Positions 43,760-53,055 are shown, numbered from the stretch's first letter. The stretch: 64,000 bases of DNA from Pelagicoccus sp. SDUM812005 (GCF_031127875.1 NZ_JARXIA010000012.1:1-64000), one strand, 5' to 3'. Numbers and translations are program-made. The notes: a model not told the origin generated them from the sequence alone.

Positions 43760-45243
43760 ACCGCCTTTCCAACCCCACCCTAGCTTGGATCCTGCTCGGA
43801 GCCTCAGCCCTCACTCTCGCGGCTCTCACCCTCTTCTCCATCTACCGCGAAGAGAAAGGCGACGCCCAACGCCGCGCCGAACTCATCGAGCAACAACAAA
43901 CCCGACTCACCGAAAAGCTGGCAAGCTACCTATCCGAAATCCAACTACAAACCGGCCGCAGCCTCGTCGCTTTCCACCAGGAAGGCCTGCCGGGAAAACT
44001 GCGTCAGTGGTCCCAAGGCGATCCCCTGATTAGCGATGCGTATCCACTTCCTCCTCACACCGACTGGCAACCCCTACTCCACGCCGAATCGCCCCAGATC
44101 ATCCACCTCGAATCTCCCGACGCCCCTTCCGCCCTCCGCTCCGGCTACTATCAAGACAACAAGGAAATCGCCCTCCGCGAAGAAGGCGCCATCGAGCCCA
44201 TCCTATTCTGGTACTTCGACCGTCAAGCGGAGCCTCCTAGCTGGACCGCTGGGCACCGCATCGCCAAAGGTCAGCCCATGCGTATCGTAAAACTCGATAC
44301 AGCTACCCTCCGAACCGCGTTCCAAACCCTGCTCGCCGAACTGGCCATCCCCGACCTCAAAACTGAGATTACGCCCGCAACCGCAGACCAAGAAAACTCC
44401 CTTTCGGACATCCTTCCCGGCTACGCCCTCACGCTCACCCTCGCGCCCAACCCCGACCGCAAGCTGCTCAACACTCTCAGCTACACCGTCGTCGGGCTCA
44501 CCCTCGCCATCGGAATCCTCTGCGGAATCCTCATCGCCCGAAGAACCGCCAAGGAACGCCACGAAGCCCTCCGCAAAACGACCTTCGTTTCCCAAATCAG
44601 CCACGAATTCAAAACGCCCCTCACCAACATCTCCCTCTACTCCGACCTGCTCGCGAACGAAGGCATCCCCCCGGAAAAACGTAGCAAGTATCTCGATACA
44701 ATCAGCCGAGAAAGCCTTCGTCTCAGCGAACTGGTCGACAACATCCTCGCCCTCAACGCCATCGAATCAGGCAAGAAAAAATACAAGATCAAGGAGCTCC
44801 CGCTCCACGAAACCATCGAGGCCATCCTCGCCGACTACACGCCCACCCTGCAGGCCGCAGACATGCAGGCCACCTGGATCCGCCTCGATTCCCCGCTCTC
44901 CGTCCGCTTCGATCCCGCCGCCCTCCGCCAGATCCTGCTCAACCTCCTCGACAACGCTCGCAAGTACGCCGCTGCCGGCAAGCAAATCCAGATCAGCTGC
45001 GCCCAAACCGACCGCTGCGTACTGCGCATCGAGGACAAAGGCCCCGGCATCCCATCCCACCTACGCCAAAAGATCTTCGAAGCCTTCTACCAAAAGCAAA
45101 GCACCCTTACCGAAAAAAGCCCCGGTGCCGGCATCGGACTCAGCCTTTCTCGACGCATGGCCCGCGATTGCCAAGGCGAGCTATCACTCGATTCCAACTA
45201 CAGCCAAGGCGCCCGTTTCCTTCTCGAAATCCCACTCGCCTAA
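43756..45243 (+). CDS. Sensor histidine kinase
   Basis: A 495-residue membrane kinase starting at a GTG overlapping the upstream stop. The first helix (LAWILLGASALTLAALTLF) and a second helix at about 241-261 (LSYTVVGLTLAIGILCGILIA) enclose a periplasmic sensor domain of about 210 residues. The kinase core has the H box FVSQISHEFKTPLTN (H283), N box NLLDNARKYA, and the DKGPGI and GAGIGLSLS glycine boxes. It signals to the response regulator 13 bases downstream. The sensed signal is not known. The gene order suggests envelope or surface-protein status. Confidence 0.93.
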   Translation: MNRLSNPTLAWILLGASALTLAALTLFSIYREEKGDAQRRAELIEQQQTRLTEKLASYLSEIQLQTGRSLVAFHQEGLPGKLRQWSQGDPLISDAYPLPPHTDWQPLLHAESPQIIHLESPDAPSALRSGYYQDNKEIALREEGAIEPILFWYFDRQAEPPSWTAGHRIAKGQPMRIVKLDTATLRTAFQTLLAELAIPDLKTEITPATADQENSLSDILPGYALTLTLAPNPDRKLLNTLSYTVVGLTLAIGILCGILIARRTAKERHEALRKTTFVSQISHEFKTPLTNISLYSDLLANEGIPPEKRSKYLDTISRESLRLSELVDNILALNAIESGKKKYKIKELPLHETIEAILADYTPTLQAADMQATWIRLDSPLSVRFDPAALRQILLNLLDNARKYAAAGKQIQISCAQTDRCVLRIEDKGPGIPSHLRQKIFEAFYQKQSTLTEKSPGAGIGLSLSRRMARDCQGELSLDSNYSQGARFLLEIPLA

Positions 45244-45256
45244 GCGCCCCCTTCCC

Positions 45257-45955
45257 ATGAAAAGAATCCTCATAGCCGAAGACGACACCAGTATCCGCGA
45301 AGGACTCGAAGACGCCATCAGCGCGGACGGACACACCGCCATCGCAGCCGCCAACGGCGACGAAGCGGTAACCCTCTTCCATCAGCACCAGCCCGACCTA
45401 GTCCTGCTCGACATCATGATGCCGCTACGCAACGGCTACGACGTCTGCCGCCTCATCCGCGAGACCAACAAGCAAGTCCCCATCCTCATGCTCACCGCCA
45501 AGACAGAGGAAATCGACCAAGTGCTCGGACTCGAACTCGGCGCCGACGACTACATAAAAAAGCCGTTCCGGGTGCGAGAGCTGCTAGCTCGTATCCACGC
45601 CGCCCTGCGCCGCGTCGAAGCCTTTGCCGTCGCCACGCCAAGCGCACCGAAAACCACTCACACCTTCGCCTTCGGCCCCGTCACCATCGATCCCCGCCGC
45701 CTCGTGGCCATCGTCGAAGAAACCGAAACGCCGCTCACCGAACGCGAGCTCACCCTGCTGCAACTCTTCCACGCCCACCCCCACGAAGCCCTCAGCCGCG
45801 ACTTCCTGCTCAACGAAGCCTGGGGCATCGACTACCAAGGCACGACCCGCACCCTCGACCAACACATCGCCAAACTGCGCGCCAAGATCGAAAGCAAGTC
45901 CGGCCCCAGCCTCATCAAAACCGTGCACGGCGTCGGCTACAAATTCTCCGCCTAA
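45257..45955 (+). CDS. OmpR-family response regulator
   Basis: A 232-residue regulator. The ATG at 45257 (MKRILIAEDDTSIREGL) is chosen, with a start 132 bases upstream rejected because it overlaps the kinase. The receiver has the acidic pair EDD, the phosphorylation aspartate in LLDIMMP, and TAK and KKPF for the switch. The winged-helix domain (TERELTLLQLFHAHPHEALSRDFLLNEAW...RTLDQHIAKLRAKIE...TVHGVGYKF) is OmpR/PhoB-type. Members bind direct repeats with about 11-base period, which fits the boxes at 42362, 45994 and 47701. Confidence 0.95.
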   Translation: MKRILIAEDDTSIREGLEDAISADGHTAIAAANGDEAVTLFHQHQPDLVLLDIMMPLRNGYDVCRLIRETNKQVPILMLTAKTEEIDQVLGLELGADDYIKKPFRVRELLARIHAALRRVEAFAVATPSAPKTTHTFAFGPVTIDPRRLVAIVEETETPLTERELTLLQLFHAHPHEALSRDFLLNEAWGIDYQGTTRTLDQHIAKLRAKIESKSGPSLIKTVHGVGYKFSA

Positions 45956-45993
45956 CCCCAGCCCAACGCAGAAAGCGCAGTTCGCAACACCCC

Positions 45994-46110
45994 GTGACAA
46001 CTCCCTACAATTCCTCACAGCCTTTTACCCAGCTGTGACGACTTTCACACCCCCTTTCCGTATCATGATTGCAGATACTCAAAACCAACCCTCAACCCAA
46101 AATCTGCATC
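45994..46110 (+). promoter_or_regulatory. Duplicated promoter region, copy 1
   Basis: This 117-bp stretch directly upstream of the DUF4139 gene is almost identical to 47701-47817, with about 6 differences. It contains GTGACAACTCCCTACAA at its start and GTGACGACTTTCACA 41 bases later. Both are similar to Pho-type direct repeats. CAGATACTC and CTGCATCATG lie near the start codon. The conservation across the whole length, including the leader, points to recent duplication or strong selection. Confidence 0.8.
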
Positions 46111-47619
46111 ATGAACATCACCCTAGTTTCAAAAACAAGACGACTCGTCCTCGCCTGCCTCGCCCTGCACCTTGCGCTTGCTGCTAGCTCCGAAGACATT
46201 TCGCCATCGCTAACGATTTACAACGGGGACCTCGCAGTGGTCCGACAAAGCTTCCCCCTAAATCTCAAGAAAGGAGAGAACGAACTCTCATTCTCCGGAG
46301 TCACCGCCCTGCTAGATCCTCAGTCAGTAATCATCAGTACTAAGGACAACAAACATTCCCTTGCCATCCTCGAACAGAGCTATCGCTCCGACATCGTTTC
46401 CCCTGGCCTCCTGCTGAAGCAGCTTGAAGGTAAAGAAGTCGACTTCCTCTCCCACGACCAAGATGGCGAGCCTAAGATCATTCGTGGCCGTCTCCTAAGA
46501 AGTGGATACACACCCAACTCCTTCAACCAATCGCGTCATCGCCGCTACAACTACAACGAGCAGAATCAGCCGATCGTAAAGGTCGACGGAAAAATACACT
46601 TTGGCCTGCCCGGCCTGCCCCAATACGGCCCCCTGCCGGACGACTCCATCCTCGAGCCCACCCTCAACTGGCTTATCTCCGCCAACCGCTCCATCAAAGC
46701 GCAAGCGGAACTCGCCTACCTAACGCAAGGCTTCACCTGGAAAGCAGACTACAACCTAAGCGGAGGCAACCAGTCCGATATCGTTGATATCGTCGGCTGG
46801 ATCAGCATGGAAAACGATAGCGGCACCTCCTTCAAAGACGCAAAAATCAAGCTCATCGCCGGCGACGTCCATCAAGCCCAACACCCTGGAGAGGAGGAAA
46901 TATTCGAGCTCTCACCCTTCGAGGTTTCAGGCCCGAGCAATCGGGAAGTAGAAGCCCGCAGCTTCGACGAATATCACCTCTACGAACTCCCGCGCAAAAC
47001 CACCTTGCTCGACAAGCAATCAAAACAGATCGAGTTCCTACGCGCCGAAGGCGTGAAAGCGAAGACTCTCTATATCTACGACGGCGCCAACACCACCCTA
47101 ACCCCCTTCAACCACAGAAATCTACGCTTCAACGAATCCATCCCCATCGCATCCAGCAAAGACGTCTGGGTTGTCCGCGAAATCGAGAACTCCAAACTCA
47201 ACAAGCTCGGGCTGCCCCTTCCCGCCGGCAAAACTCGATTCTACCGCGAAGATACCGATGGCCAACTCGAGTTCACCGGCGAAAACATCATAGACCACAC
47301 CCCTAAAAACGAGATGCTTCGCATCTACACCGGAAACGGATTCGACTTAATCGGAGAACGCATCCGCACCCGCTCCGACACAGACCGAAACACCTTCTAC
47401 GAAGAAGAATACACCCTCACTCTAAAAAACCGGAAAGACAGCCCTGTCACCATACAGGCCATCGAACACCTCGCCCGCTGGAATAATTGGGAGATCCAAA
47501 ACAACACCCTTCCCTTCGAAAAAATCGATTCCAATACCATAGTCTTCGAAGTTGATCTCGACGCCGACTCAGAACGAACCGTCACCTATACGGTTCGCTA
47601 CACCTGGGGAAGCAACTAA
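46111..47619 (+). CDS. Secreted DUF4139-domain protein with internal ELSPFEV motif
   Basis: A 502-residue exported protein. The ATG at 46111 is chosen: it gives a signal peptide (RRLVLACLALHLALAAS) and sits exactly where the duplicated promoter ends. The sequence fits DUF4139 proteins (DLAVVRQSFPLNL, ELAYLTQGFTWKADYNL, ENDSGTSFKDAKIKLIAGDV, YELPRKTTLLDKQSKQIEF). Residues 261-275 hold EEEIFELSPFEVSG in a likely loop of this domain. That motif usually follows the signal peptide in Opitutales surface proteins. The role is unknown. The cluster context links it to the two-component system. Confidence 0.8.
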   Translation: MNITLVSKTRRLVLACLALHLALAASSEDISPSLTIYNGDLAVVRQSFPLNLKKGENELSFSGVTALLDPQSVIISTKDNKHSLAILEQSYRSDIVSPGLLLKQLEGKEVDFLSHDQDGEPKIIRGRLLRSGYTPNSFNQSRHRRYNYNEQNQPIVKVDGKIHFGLPGLPQYGPLPDDSILEPTLNWLISANRSIKAQAELAYLTQGFTWKADYNLSGGNQSDIVDIVGWISMENDSGTSFKDAKIKLIAGDVHQAQHPGEEEIFELSPFEVSGPSNREVEARSFDEYHLYELPRKTTLLDKQSKQIEFLRAEGVKAKTLYIYDGANTTLTPFNHRNLRFNESIPIASSKDVWVVREIENSKLNKLGLPLPAGKTRFYREDTDGQLEFTGENIIDHTPKNEMLRIYTGNGFDLIGERIRTRSDTDRNTFYEEEYTLTLKNRKDSPVTIQAIEHLARWNNWEIQNNTLPFEKIDSNTIVFEVDLDADSERTVTYTVRYTWGSN

Positions 47620-47648
47620 GCCTCGCTCTAACCCAATTTTCCTCCCAC

Positions 47649-47676
47649 GGCCCGCTCCCTACAGAGCGGGCCTTTT
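47649..47676 (+). terminator. Rho-independent terminator after the DUF4139 gene
   Basis: GGCCCGCTC (47649-47657), a 6-base loop and GAGCGGGCC (47664-47672), followed by TTTT. It lies 30 bases after the stop codon and isolates the DUF4139 gene from the next promoter. Confidence 0.85.
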
Positions 47677-47700
47677 AAATTCTCAATAACACACTCCGCC

Positions 47701-47817
47701 GTGACAACTCCCTACAATTCCTCACAGCCTTTTACCGAGCTGTGACGACTTTCACACCCCCATTTCGTATCATGAAAGCAGATACTCAAAACCAACCCTC
47801 AACCCAATATCTGCATC
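47701..47817 (+). promoter_or_regulatory. Duplicated promoter region, copy 2
   Basis: Matches 45994-46110 along 117 bases with about 6 substitutions. GTGACAACTCCCTACAA and GTGACGACTTTCACA are kept. It ends at the ATG of the second VWA gene, at the same distance as in copy 1. Confidence 0.8.
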
Positions 47818-49791
47818 ATGAAAACGAATACACAAAAAACCATAAGTTCACTTCTCGCCCTTCCCCTCTACCTCTCGACCTTGCTGCACGGACAAGTCGC
47901 GAAGGACGATGACGACGAAATCTTCGAGCTAAGCCCCTTCACTGTCGATGCGTCCTTCGACGCTGGATATAGCGTCAGCGCTGGCGGAGCCCAAGACATC
48001 AGCTACACGCGCTCCCAAATCGCGATGGGCAACATTCCGCAACCTGCCACCTTCACAGCAGAAGGCCTCCTGAGCGAATACGACCTGCCCCTTCAAAACG
48101 ACAGCGATTGCGAGAGCCTCATCTGCGTCTATGGTGAAGCCATGCCCGCCACCCTGCCCAACCTCCCCGAAGCCACCCACCTCGCCCAAATCGGCTTCGC
48201 CTCCGGACTCGACGCCACCACCTGGGAACGCGAACCGCTCAACCTCATCGCCGTCGTTGACAAGTCCGGCTCCATGAGCGGCCAACCCCTCTCCCTCGTA
48301 CGCAAGTCGCTGCTCGAAGTCCTCGAACAACTCGACTCCCGCGACCAGCTTTCCGTCGTCCTCTACGGCGATCGTAGCCACGTTTACATGGACCCCATCA
48401 AAGCATCCCCCGGAAACAAAAATCGTATCCGACAAACAATACAAAACATCCAATCCTCCGGATCCACCAACCTCGAGAGCGGGCTGAAGGTTGGCTACGA
48501 CCTCGCCGACGAATCCGCAGCCGACTTCCAAGGCAACACCCGCCTCATGCTTTTCACCGACGAACGCCCCAACACCGGAAACACCAGCGAGCACGGCTTC
48601 ATGACGCAGATGCGCAACGGCTCTCAAAAAGGCTACGGACTCACCACCATCGGAGTCGGCCGACACTTCGGAGCGGAACTGGCAAACACCATCAGCTCGG
48701 TACGGGGCGGCAACCTCTTCTACTTCCCCGACGTGAAATCCATGCAGGACAAATTCGCCAACGAATTCCAAACCATGGTCACGGAACTTGCCTACGACAT
48801 GAAACTCACCCTCTCGCCCGCAGACGGATTTAAGATCGCAGGCGTGTATGGGATTCCTGGTGACATGCTCGAATGGACCGACGACGGACGCTCCCTCTAC
48901 ATGGAAGTCGAAACCCTCTTCCTCAGCCTCCGCAAAGGAGCCATCTACTTCGCCCTCGCTCCTGAGAAGGGCACTTCTTTCGGAACTACGAACAAGCCAC
49001 ACCGCAAAAGCATCGCCCAAGCCAAGCTCTCCTACGAACTGAGCAACCAAAAGTTCCCTATCTCGCAGCGAGTAAACCTCACGCTAAAAGACAGGGACGA
49101 CGCAAGCCTCGGACTAGTAAGAGGAGAAGCCCTTATCGACCAATACGTTTCCCTCAAGAAAGCCACCACCCTCTATCATGAAAAGGGCGACACCGCCCAA
49201 GCCTACGAAATCGTTCGCGACCTGTCCCAACGCTTCCGCGAATTGCGCGACAGCGAAATCAAGCCCGAGCAAAAACTGATCAAGGAAATCGAAAAAAGCC
49301 TCTCCATCATCGCCGAAGACGATTCGGACTTCCTCAGCGACTCCAGCAACTCCCTCCTTTCCGGGAGCTGGATCGCCCACGCTCACGACAACCCAGAGAT
49401 AGGAGAACCCACTCTCATCGAGTTCCACTCCAACCGTATTCTAGAAGTCACTACACTAGACGAAAACAACACGCCAATCTACAAAACCTTCGCCATCGCC
49501 GCAGAGAACTTCGACAAACGCCGCCACGGACAACTCAACATTCTCGACGAAGAACAAGTCGAACGCCTCGCCCGCACCAACCGTGTGGTAGGCAAGCTCT
49601 CGCAAAACGAAGACTACGCCTACGACATCTCGCGCATCGTATACAAAGTCCGAGGCGAACACCTCACCCTCTCGATCTACGACGAGTACAATCGCCCCGA
49701 AAACCGCATCGTCTGCCAGCGCTACACCCCCGAAGCCCAAGCCCGACGCGCCGAGATAGACGCCACTACCGGCCTGCCTACCCGAGGATAG
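47818..49791 (+). CDS. Secreted VWA-domain protein with N-terminal ELSPF motif
   Basis: A 657-residue exported protein. A signal peptide (SSLLALPLYLSTLLHG) is followed by DDDDEIFELSPFTVDA (residues 30-45), the motif typical of Opitutales surface proteins. The VWA domain has a complete metal site DKSGSM (D148, S150, S152), with a conserved domain (YDMKLTLSPADGFKIAGVYG) after it, as in BatA/YfbK-like VWA proteins. The C-terminal part is helical, then a beta domain. Its promoter duplicates that of the DUF4139 gene, so both are likely controlled together by the nearby regulator. Confidence 0.85.
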   Translation: MKTNTQKTISSLLALPLYLSTLLHGQVAKDDDDEIFELSPFTVDASFDAGYSVSAGGAQDISYTRSQIAMGNIPQPATFTAEGLLSEYDLPLQNDSDCESLICVYGEAMPATLPNLPEATHLAQIGFASGLDATTWEREPLNLIAVVDKSGSMSGQPLSLVRKSLLEVLEQLDSRDQLSVVLYGDRSHVYMDPIKASPGNKNRIRQTIQNIQSSGSTNLESGLKVGYDLADESAADFQGNTRLMLFTDERPNTGNTSEHGFMTQMRNGSQKGYGLTTIGVGRHFGAELANTISSVRGGNLFYFPDVKSMQDKFANEFQTMVTELAYDMKLTLSPADGFKIAGVYGIPGDMLEWTDDGRSLYMEVETLFLSLRKGAIYFALAPEKGTSFGTTNKPHRKSIAQAKLSYELSNQKFPISQRVNLTLKDRDDASLGLVRGEALIDQYVSLKKATTLYHEKGDTAQAYEIVRDLSQRFRELRDSEIKPEQKLIKEIEKSLSIIAEDDSDFLSDSSNSLLSGSWIAHAHDNPEIGEPTLIEFHSNRILEVTTLDENNTPIYKTFAIAAENFDKRRHGQLNILDEEQVERLARTNRVVGKLSQNEDYAYDISRIVYKVRGEHLTLSIYDEYNRPENRIVCQRYTPEAQARRAEIDATTGLPTRG

Positions 49792-49816
49792 AGCCTGCAT
49801 CACACCTCCTTCCCTA

Positions 49817-49875
49817 GTAGGGCTCACGCCGCATTGCAGGATCAATCCACCACCACCACCACCGCGGGCTAAAGC
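49817..49875. repeat. Palindromic intergenic repeat, degenerate
   Basis: GTAGGGCTCACGCCGCATTG, then CAGGATC, a CCA triplet run, and CGCGGGCTAAAGC. The ends match parts of the elements at 52914-52990 and 57113-57200. Confidence 0.55.
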
Positions 49876-49883
49876 TCAACACT

Positions 49884-49916
49884 AAAAAAAGGGCGGACTC
49901 CCCAGAGTCCGCCCTT
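49884..49916 (-). terminator. Terminator of mqo
   Basis: AAGGGCGGACTC (49889-49900), a 4-base loop and GAGTCCGCCCTT (49905-49916). On the minus strand it is followed by seven T. It lies 31 bases beyond the mqo stop. Confidence 0.9.
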
Positions 49917-49947
49917 CCTTAAATCCGTAGATTCTCTTCGTACCCGA

Positions 49948-51462
49948 TTAGTCGATACGCAACAGAGAATCCGACTTTTCGCGCAACTCGCGATACAGCG
50001 ACTCGTCGCCTGCGAGATGCTTTCCATACGCAGGCAACATCTTGCTCAAACGCTCCTGCCAAGCCTCCGTCTTCACCTCTTCAGGGAAACACTTTTCCAA
50101 AACCTCTACGATAATGGATACGGAAGTCGACGCCCCTGGAGACGCGCCCAGCAGGGCCGCGATCGATCCGTCCTGAGCCGCCACGACTTCCGTGCCAAAC
50201 TCCAACTTGCCGCCGCGACCTCCCGCATGCTTCTTGATGATCTGCACGCGCTGTCCCGCCGTCACCAGCTTCCAGTCTTCGTCCTTCGCTTCCGGGAAGA
50301 ACTCGCGGAGCCCTTCCACGCGGTCGCTATGCGACTTGCGCACCTCGTTAATCAGGTACTGCGTCAGATCCATGTTGTCGCGGCCGACCGCCAGCAGGGG
50401 CAGGATGTTGTCGAGCTTCACCGACTTGATCAGATCGAGGTTCGACCCTTCCTTCAAAAACTTCGGCGAGAACCCGGCATAAGGGCCAAAAAGCAGCGCC
50501 TTGCGACCGTCGATCACCCGCGTATCCAAATGTGGCACCGACATCGGCGGGGCGCCGACCGCCGCCTTGCCATAAACCTTGGCCGCGTGACGATCGATGA
50601 TGTCGTGATCCGTACAAACGAGGAACTGTCCGCTCACCGGGAAGCCGCCAAAGCCCTTGCCTTCTGGGATACCCGACTTTTGCAAAAGGTGCAGCGATCC
50701 GCCACCCGCGCCGATGAATGCGAACTTCGCCGACAGGCGCTGCTTGCCGTACTCCTCGCTCTGGACCTTGACCTTCCATTGCCCATCGGCCGCTTGCGAA
50801 ATGTCCGTGACCCGCGCCTGCATGGCCAATTCCACCCCGTCGAGGGAAATCAAGTGGTCGATCAATTGCTGCGTAAGAGCTCCGAAGTTGATGTCCGTGC
50901 CGCTCTCCACGCGCGTCGCAGCCACGATTTCCTCCTCAGGACGACCTTGCCACAGGAGCGGAGCCCAATCCTTCACCACTTCCGGATCCTCCGAATACTC
51001 CATCTCCCCAAAAAGATGCTGAGCCTTCAAGGCCTCGAAACGGGCCTTCAAGTAATCGCGATCCGCTTCCCCGTGCACGAAGCTCATGTGCGGCACCCGC
51101 TTGATGAACATGGTAGGATCCGAGATCACGCCTTCCTCCACCAAGTGAGCCCAGAAATGCTTCGAGTTCTCGAACTGCTCGTTGATCTTGATCGCCTTGG
51201 ATACGTCCACCGACCCGTCCGCCTTCTGCGGCGTGTAGTTCAGCTCGCAAAGCGCCGCATGGCCCGTGCCCGCATTGTTCCAAGCATGGGAGCTCTCCAG
51301 AGCCACCCGCGGCAGCGATTCCACGATCTGTAGCGTCAGCTCGGGGTTCAGCCGTTTCAGCATGATCCCCAAAGTTGCGCTCATGATGCCGCCGCCAATG
51401 AGGACGACGTCAGGATTTTCGAGAATGGGACCGGTCGAAGGTCGTACGGTGCGTTGTGTCAT
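49948..51462 (-). CDS. mqo: Malate:quinone oxidoreductase
   Basis: A 504-residue FAD enzyme of the inner membrane surface. The ATG at 51460-51462 (MTQRTVRPSTGPILENPDVVLIGGG) is chosen; an ATG eight codons upstream is also possible. Motifs are VVLIGGGIMSATLG (FAD), SSHAWNNAGTGHAALCELNYTP, ESGTDINFGALT and a C-terminal GASPGASTSVSIIVEVLE. It oxidises malate to oxaloacetate and passes electrons to quinone, replacing or assisting NAD-malate dehydrogenase in the TCA cycle. It stands alone and is closed by a strong terminator. Confidence 0.97.
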   Translation of the reverse strand: MTQRTVRPSTGPILENPDVVLIGGGIMSATLGIMLKRLNPELTLQIVESLPRVALESSHAWNNAGTGHAALCELNYTPQKADGSVDVSKAIKINEQFENSKHFWAHLVEEGVISDPTMFIKRVPHMSFVHGEADRDYLKARFEALKAQHLFGEMEYSEDPEVVKDWAPLLWQGRPEEEIVAATRVESGTDINFGALTQQLIDHLISLDGVELAMQARVTDISQAADGQWKVKVQSEEYGKQRLSAKFAFIGAGGGSLHLLQKSGIPEGKGFGGFPVSGQFLVCTDHDIIDRHAAKVYGKAAVGAPPMSVPHLDTRVIDGRKALLFGPYAGFSPKFLKEGSNLDLIKSVKLDNILPLLAVGRDNMDLTQYLINEVRKSHSDRVEGLREFFPEAKDEDWKLVTAGQRVQIIKKHAGGRGGKLEFGTEVVAAQDGSIAALLGASPGASTSVSIIVEVLEKCFPEEVKTEAWQERLSKMLPAYGKHLAGDESLYRELREKSDSLLRID

Positions 51463-51752
51463 AGCTTTGCCACCGCGAATCCTCACAGACCCGCAGCTTC
51501 AATTGCGTTCAATCTAGTTCTTGGTGCCCCCGTTCGCCCTCCGAGGAGGGGAAGTGTTCAATTTCTATAAACGGGAGCGCACATGAGAAGCAAAGCTGGC
51601 GCCATGGCAACGCCTTAGAGCCGCTAATAGTAAAATAGCTCCTGGCCCCCCACCCCTAATTCCGCCGCAAGTCCGGCTACAACAAAAACATGCGCTTGCT
51701 CGCCTCCTTCGCTCCACCTTAGAAAATCCTAGGCTCCGCCCTCCCTTCCCGC

Positions 51753-52334
51753 ATGCGCAATCCGGCAAAAATCCTCGTCACCAGCTTCCATCCCTTTCGT
51801 GGACGGACCCGCAACGCCTCCCAAACCATCGCCGCCGCCCTGCCCAGCGCCCTCCCCAACGCCACCTTCCACGCCCTCAGCCTCCCGGTAACCTGGGGCG
51901 CCGTCGAATCGATCGCCCTGCCCCAAATCGCCAGCCTCCAGCCCCACATCCTGCTCGGCCTCGGCGAAGGCAACCCGGACGCCCTCAAAGTCGAAACCCT
52001 CGCCCACAACCTCCGCTCCGGCGCCGACGAAACCCAACAAAGCCCAGCCGACGCCTCCATCGATCCCCAAGGCCCCGCCCAGCTCGCCGCCCGCTGGCCC
52101 CTGCCCCAACCGCTCCCCCAGTCGCCTGGGGCGCCCATCCTCCTCAGCTCCGACGCCGGCCGCTACCTTTGCAACAACGCCCTCTTCCGCTACAGCCTGA
52201 GCAATGCGACCTACGCCGGCTTCTTCCACCTCCCCCCGCAAGGCGAAACCAGCGACGAAGGCTATCGCGCCCAGTGGCTCCCAGCCGTCGTCGAACTCCT
52301 TACCTTCGCCCTCCGGCACCCCTCCCAGCCATGA
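51753..52334 (+). CDS. pcp: Pyroglutamyl-peptidase I family protein
   Basis: A 193-residue cysteine peptidase (family C15). The fold signature starts with ILVTSFHPFRGRTRNAS. The triad residues can be placed at E72 (LGLGEG), C140 (SSDAGRYLCNN) and H159 (AGFFHLPP). It removes N-terminal pyroglutamate from peptides in the cytoplasm. It is slightly shorter than most family members. The stop overlaps the start of the Crp-like gene by four bases. Confidence 0.85.
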   Translation: MRNPAKILVTSFHPFRGRTRNASQTIAAALPSALPNATFHALSLPVTWGAVESIALPQIASLQPHILLGLGEGNPDALKVETLAHNLRSGADETQQSPADASIDPQGPAQLAARWPLPQPLPQSPGAPILLSSDAGRYLCNNALFRYSLSNATYAGFFHLPPQGETSDEGYRAQWLPAVVELLTFALRHPSQP

Positions 52335-52918
52335 GCCCTGCCAAGCTCCAACTCCTCCGCCACGCCATGGAGCGATACGCCCCGCTCCACGACGCCACCT
52401 GGACCGCCCTCAGCCACGCCTGCACGGAACGCAAACTCGCCAAAGGCGAAACCCTCGTGCCCATCGGAGCCTACAGCCAACACCTCTACTTTGTCTGCCA
52501 GGGACTGCTCCGCTCCTACACCCTCTCCCACGAAGGCAAAGAGTATAACAAAAAGTTCTTTCCCGAAAACACCTTCCCCGGCTCCATCCGTGCCTTGCTC
52601 AAAAACGAGCCCTCCACCTTCGCCCTGCAGGCCCTCGAAGAAACCTCCGTCATCGCCATCGACCACACCGCCTACCGCCGCCTGCTGGAATCGAAGGAAG
52701 ACCTCAAATGGTACCACATCCAGTACCTCGAAAAGAACTGGGTGCTCGACAAGGAGCCCATCGAAGTCGGTCTCGCCCTCGCCGACTCCACCGCCCGCTA
52801 CCGCGCCTTCATCGCAAAGCACGCCGCGCTCCTCTCTCGCATCCCGCTTCACCACATCGCCTCCGCCATCGGCGTCACCCCCACTCAACTCAGCCGTATC
52901 CGCAAAACAAACACGTAG
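52331..52918 (+). CDS. Crp/Fnr-like transcriptional regulator
   Basis: A 195-residue protein. The ATG at 52331 (MSPAKLQLLRHAMERYAPL) is chosen because it overlaps the pcp stop. Residues 20-115 form a cyclic-nucleotide-binding beta barrel (KGETLVPIGAYSQHLYFVCQGLLRSY, FFPENTFPGSI). A long helix and a C-terminal helix-turn-helix (IPLHHIASAIGVTPTQLSRIRK) follow. The ligand and targets are unknown. This short Crp subtype is common in Bacteroidetes and Verrucomicrobia. Confidence 0.85.
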   Translation: MSPAKLQLLRHAMERYAPLHDATWTALSHACTERKLAKGETLVPIGAYSQHLYFVCQGLLRSYTLSHEGKEYNKKFFPENTFPGSIRALLKNEPSTFALQALEETSVIAIDHTAYRRLLESKEDLKWYHIQYLEKNWVLDKEPIEVGLALADSTARYRAFIAKHAALLSRIPLHHIASAIGVTPTQLSRIRKTNT

Positions 52919-52990
52919 CGCGGAGCTTCAGCCCGCGGCCGCATTGCAGGATCACTTCTCCACGGACGCGGGCTAAAGCGCCGCGCTACG
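52914..52990. repeat. Palindromic intergenic repeat with long arms
   Basis: The left arm CGTAGCGCGGAGCTTCAGCC plus CGCG (52914-52937) pairs with the right arm CGCGGGCTAAAGCGCCGCGC plus TACG (52967-52990), with few mismatches. The loop holds GCCGCATTGCAGGATCA, which is shared with other family members. The left arm includes the stop codon of the Crp-like gene. Confidence 0.85.
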
Positions 52991-53055
52991 GAAAAACACA
53001 CCACCTCTCAACATAGGTCGATGCGTCCAACACGCCCTGCTGCTAAAGTAGCCCC

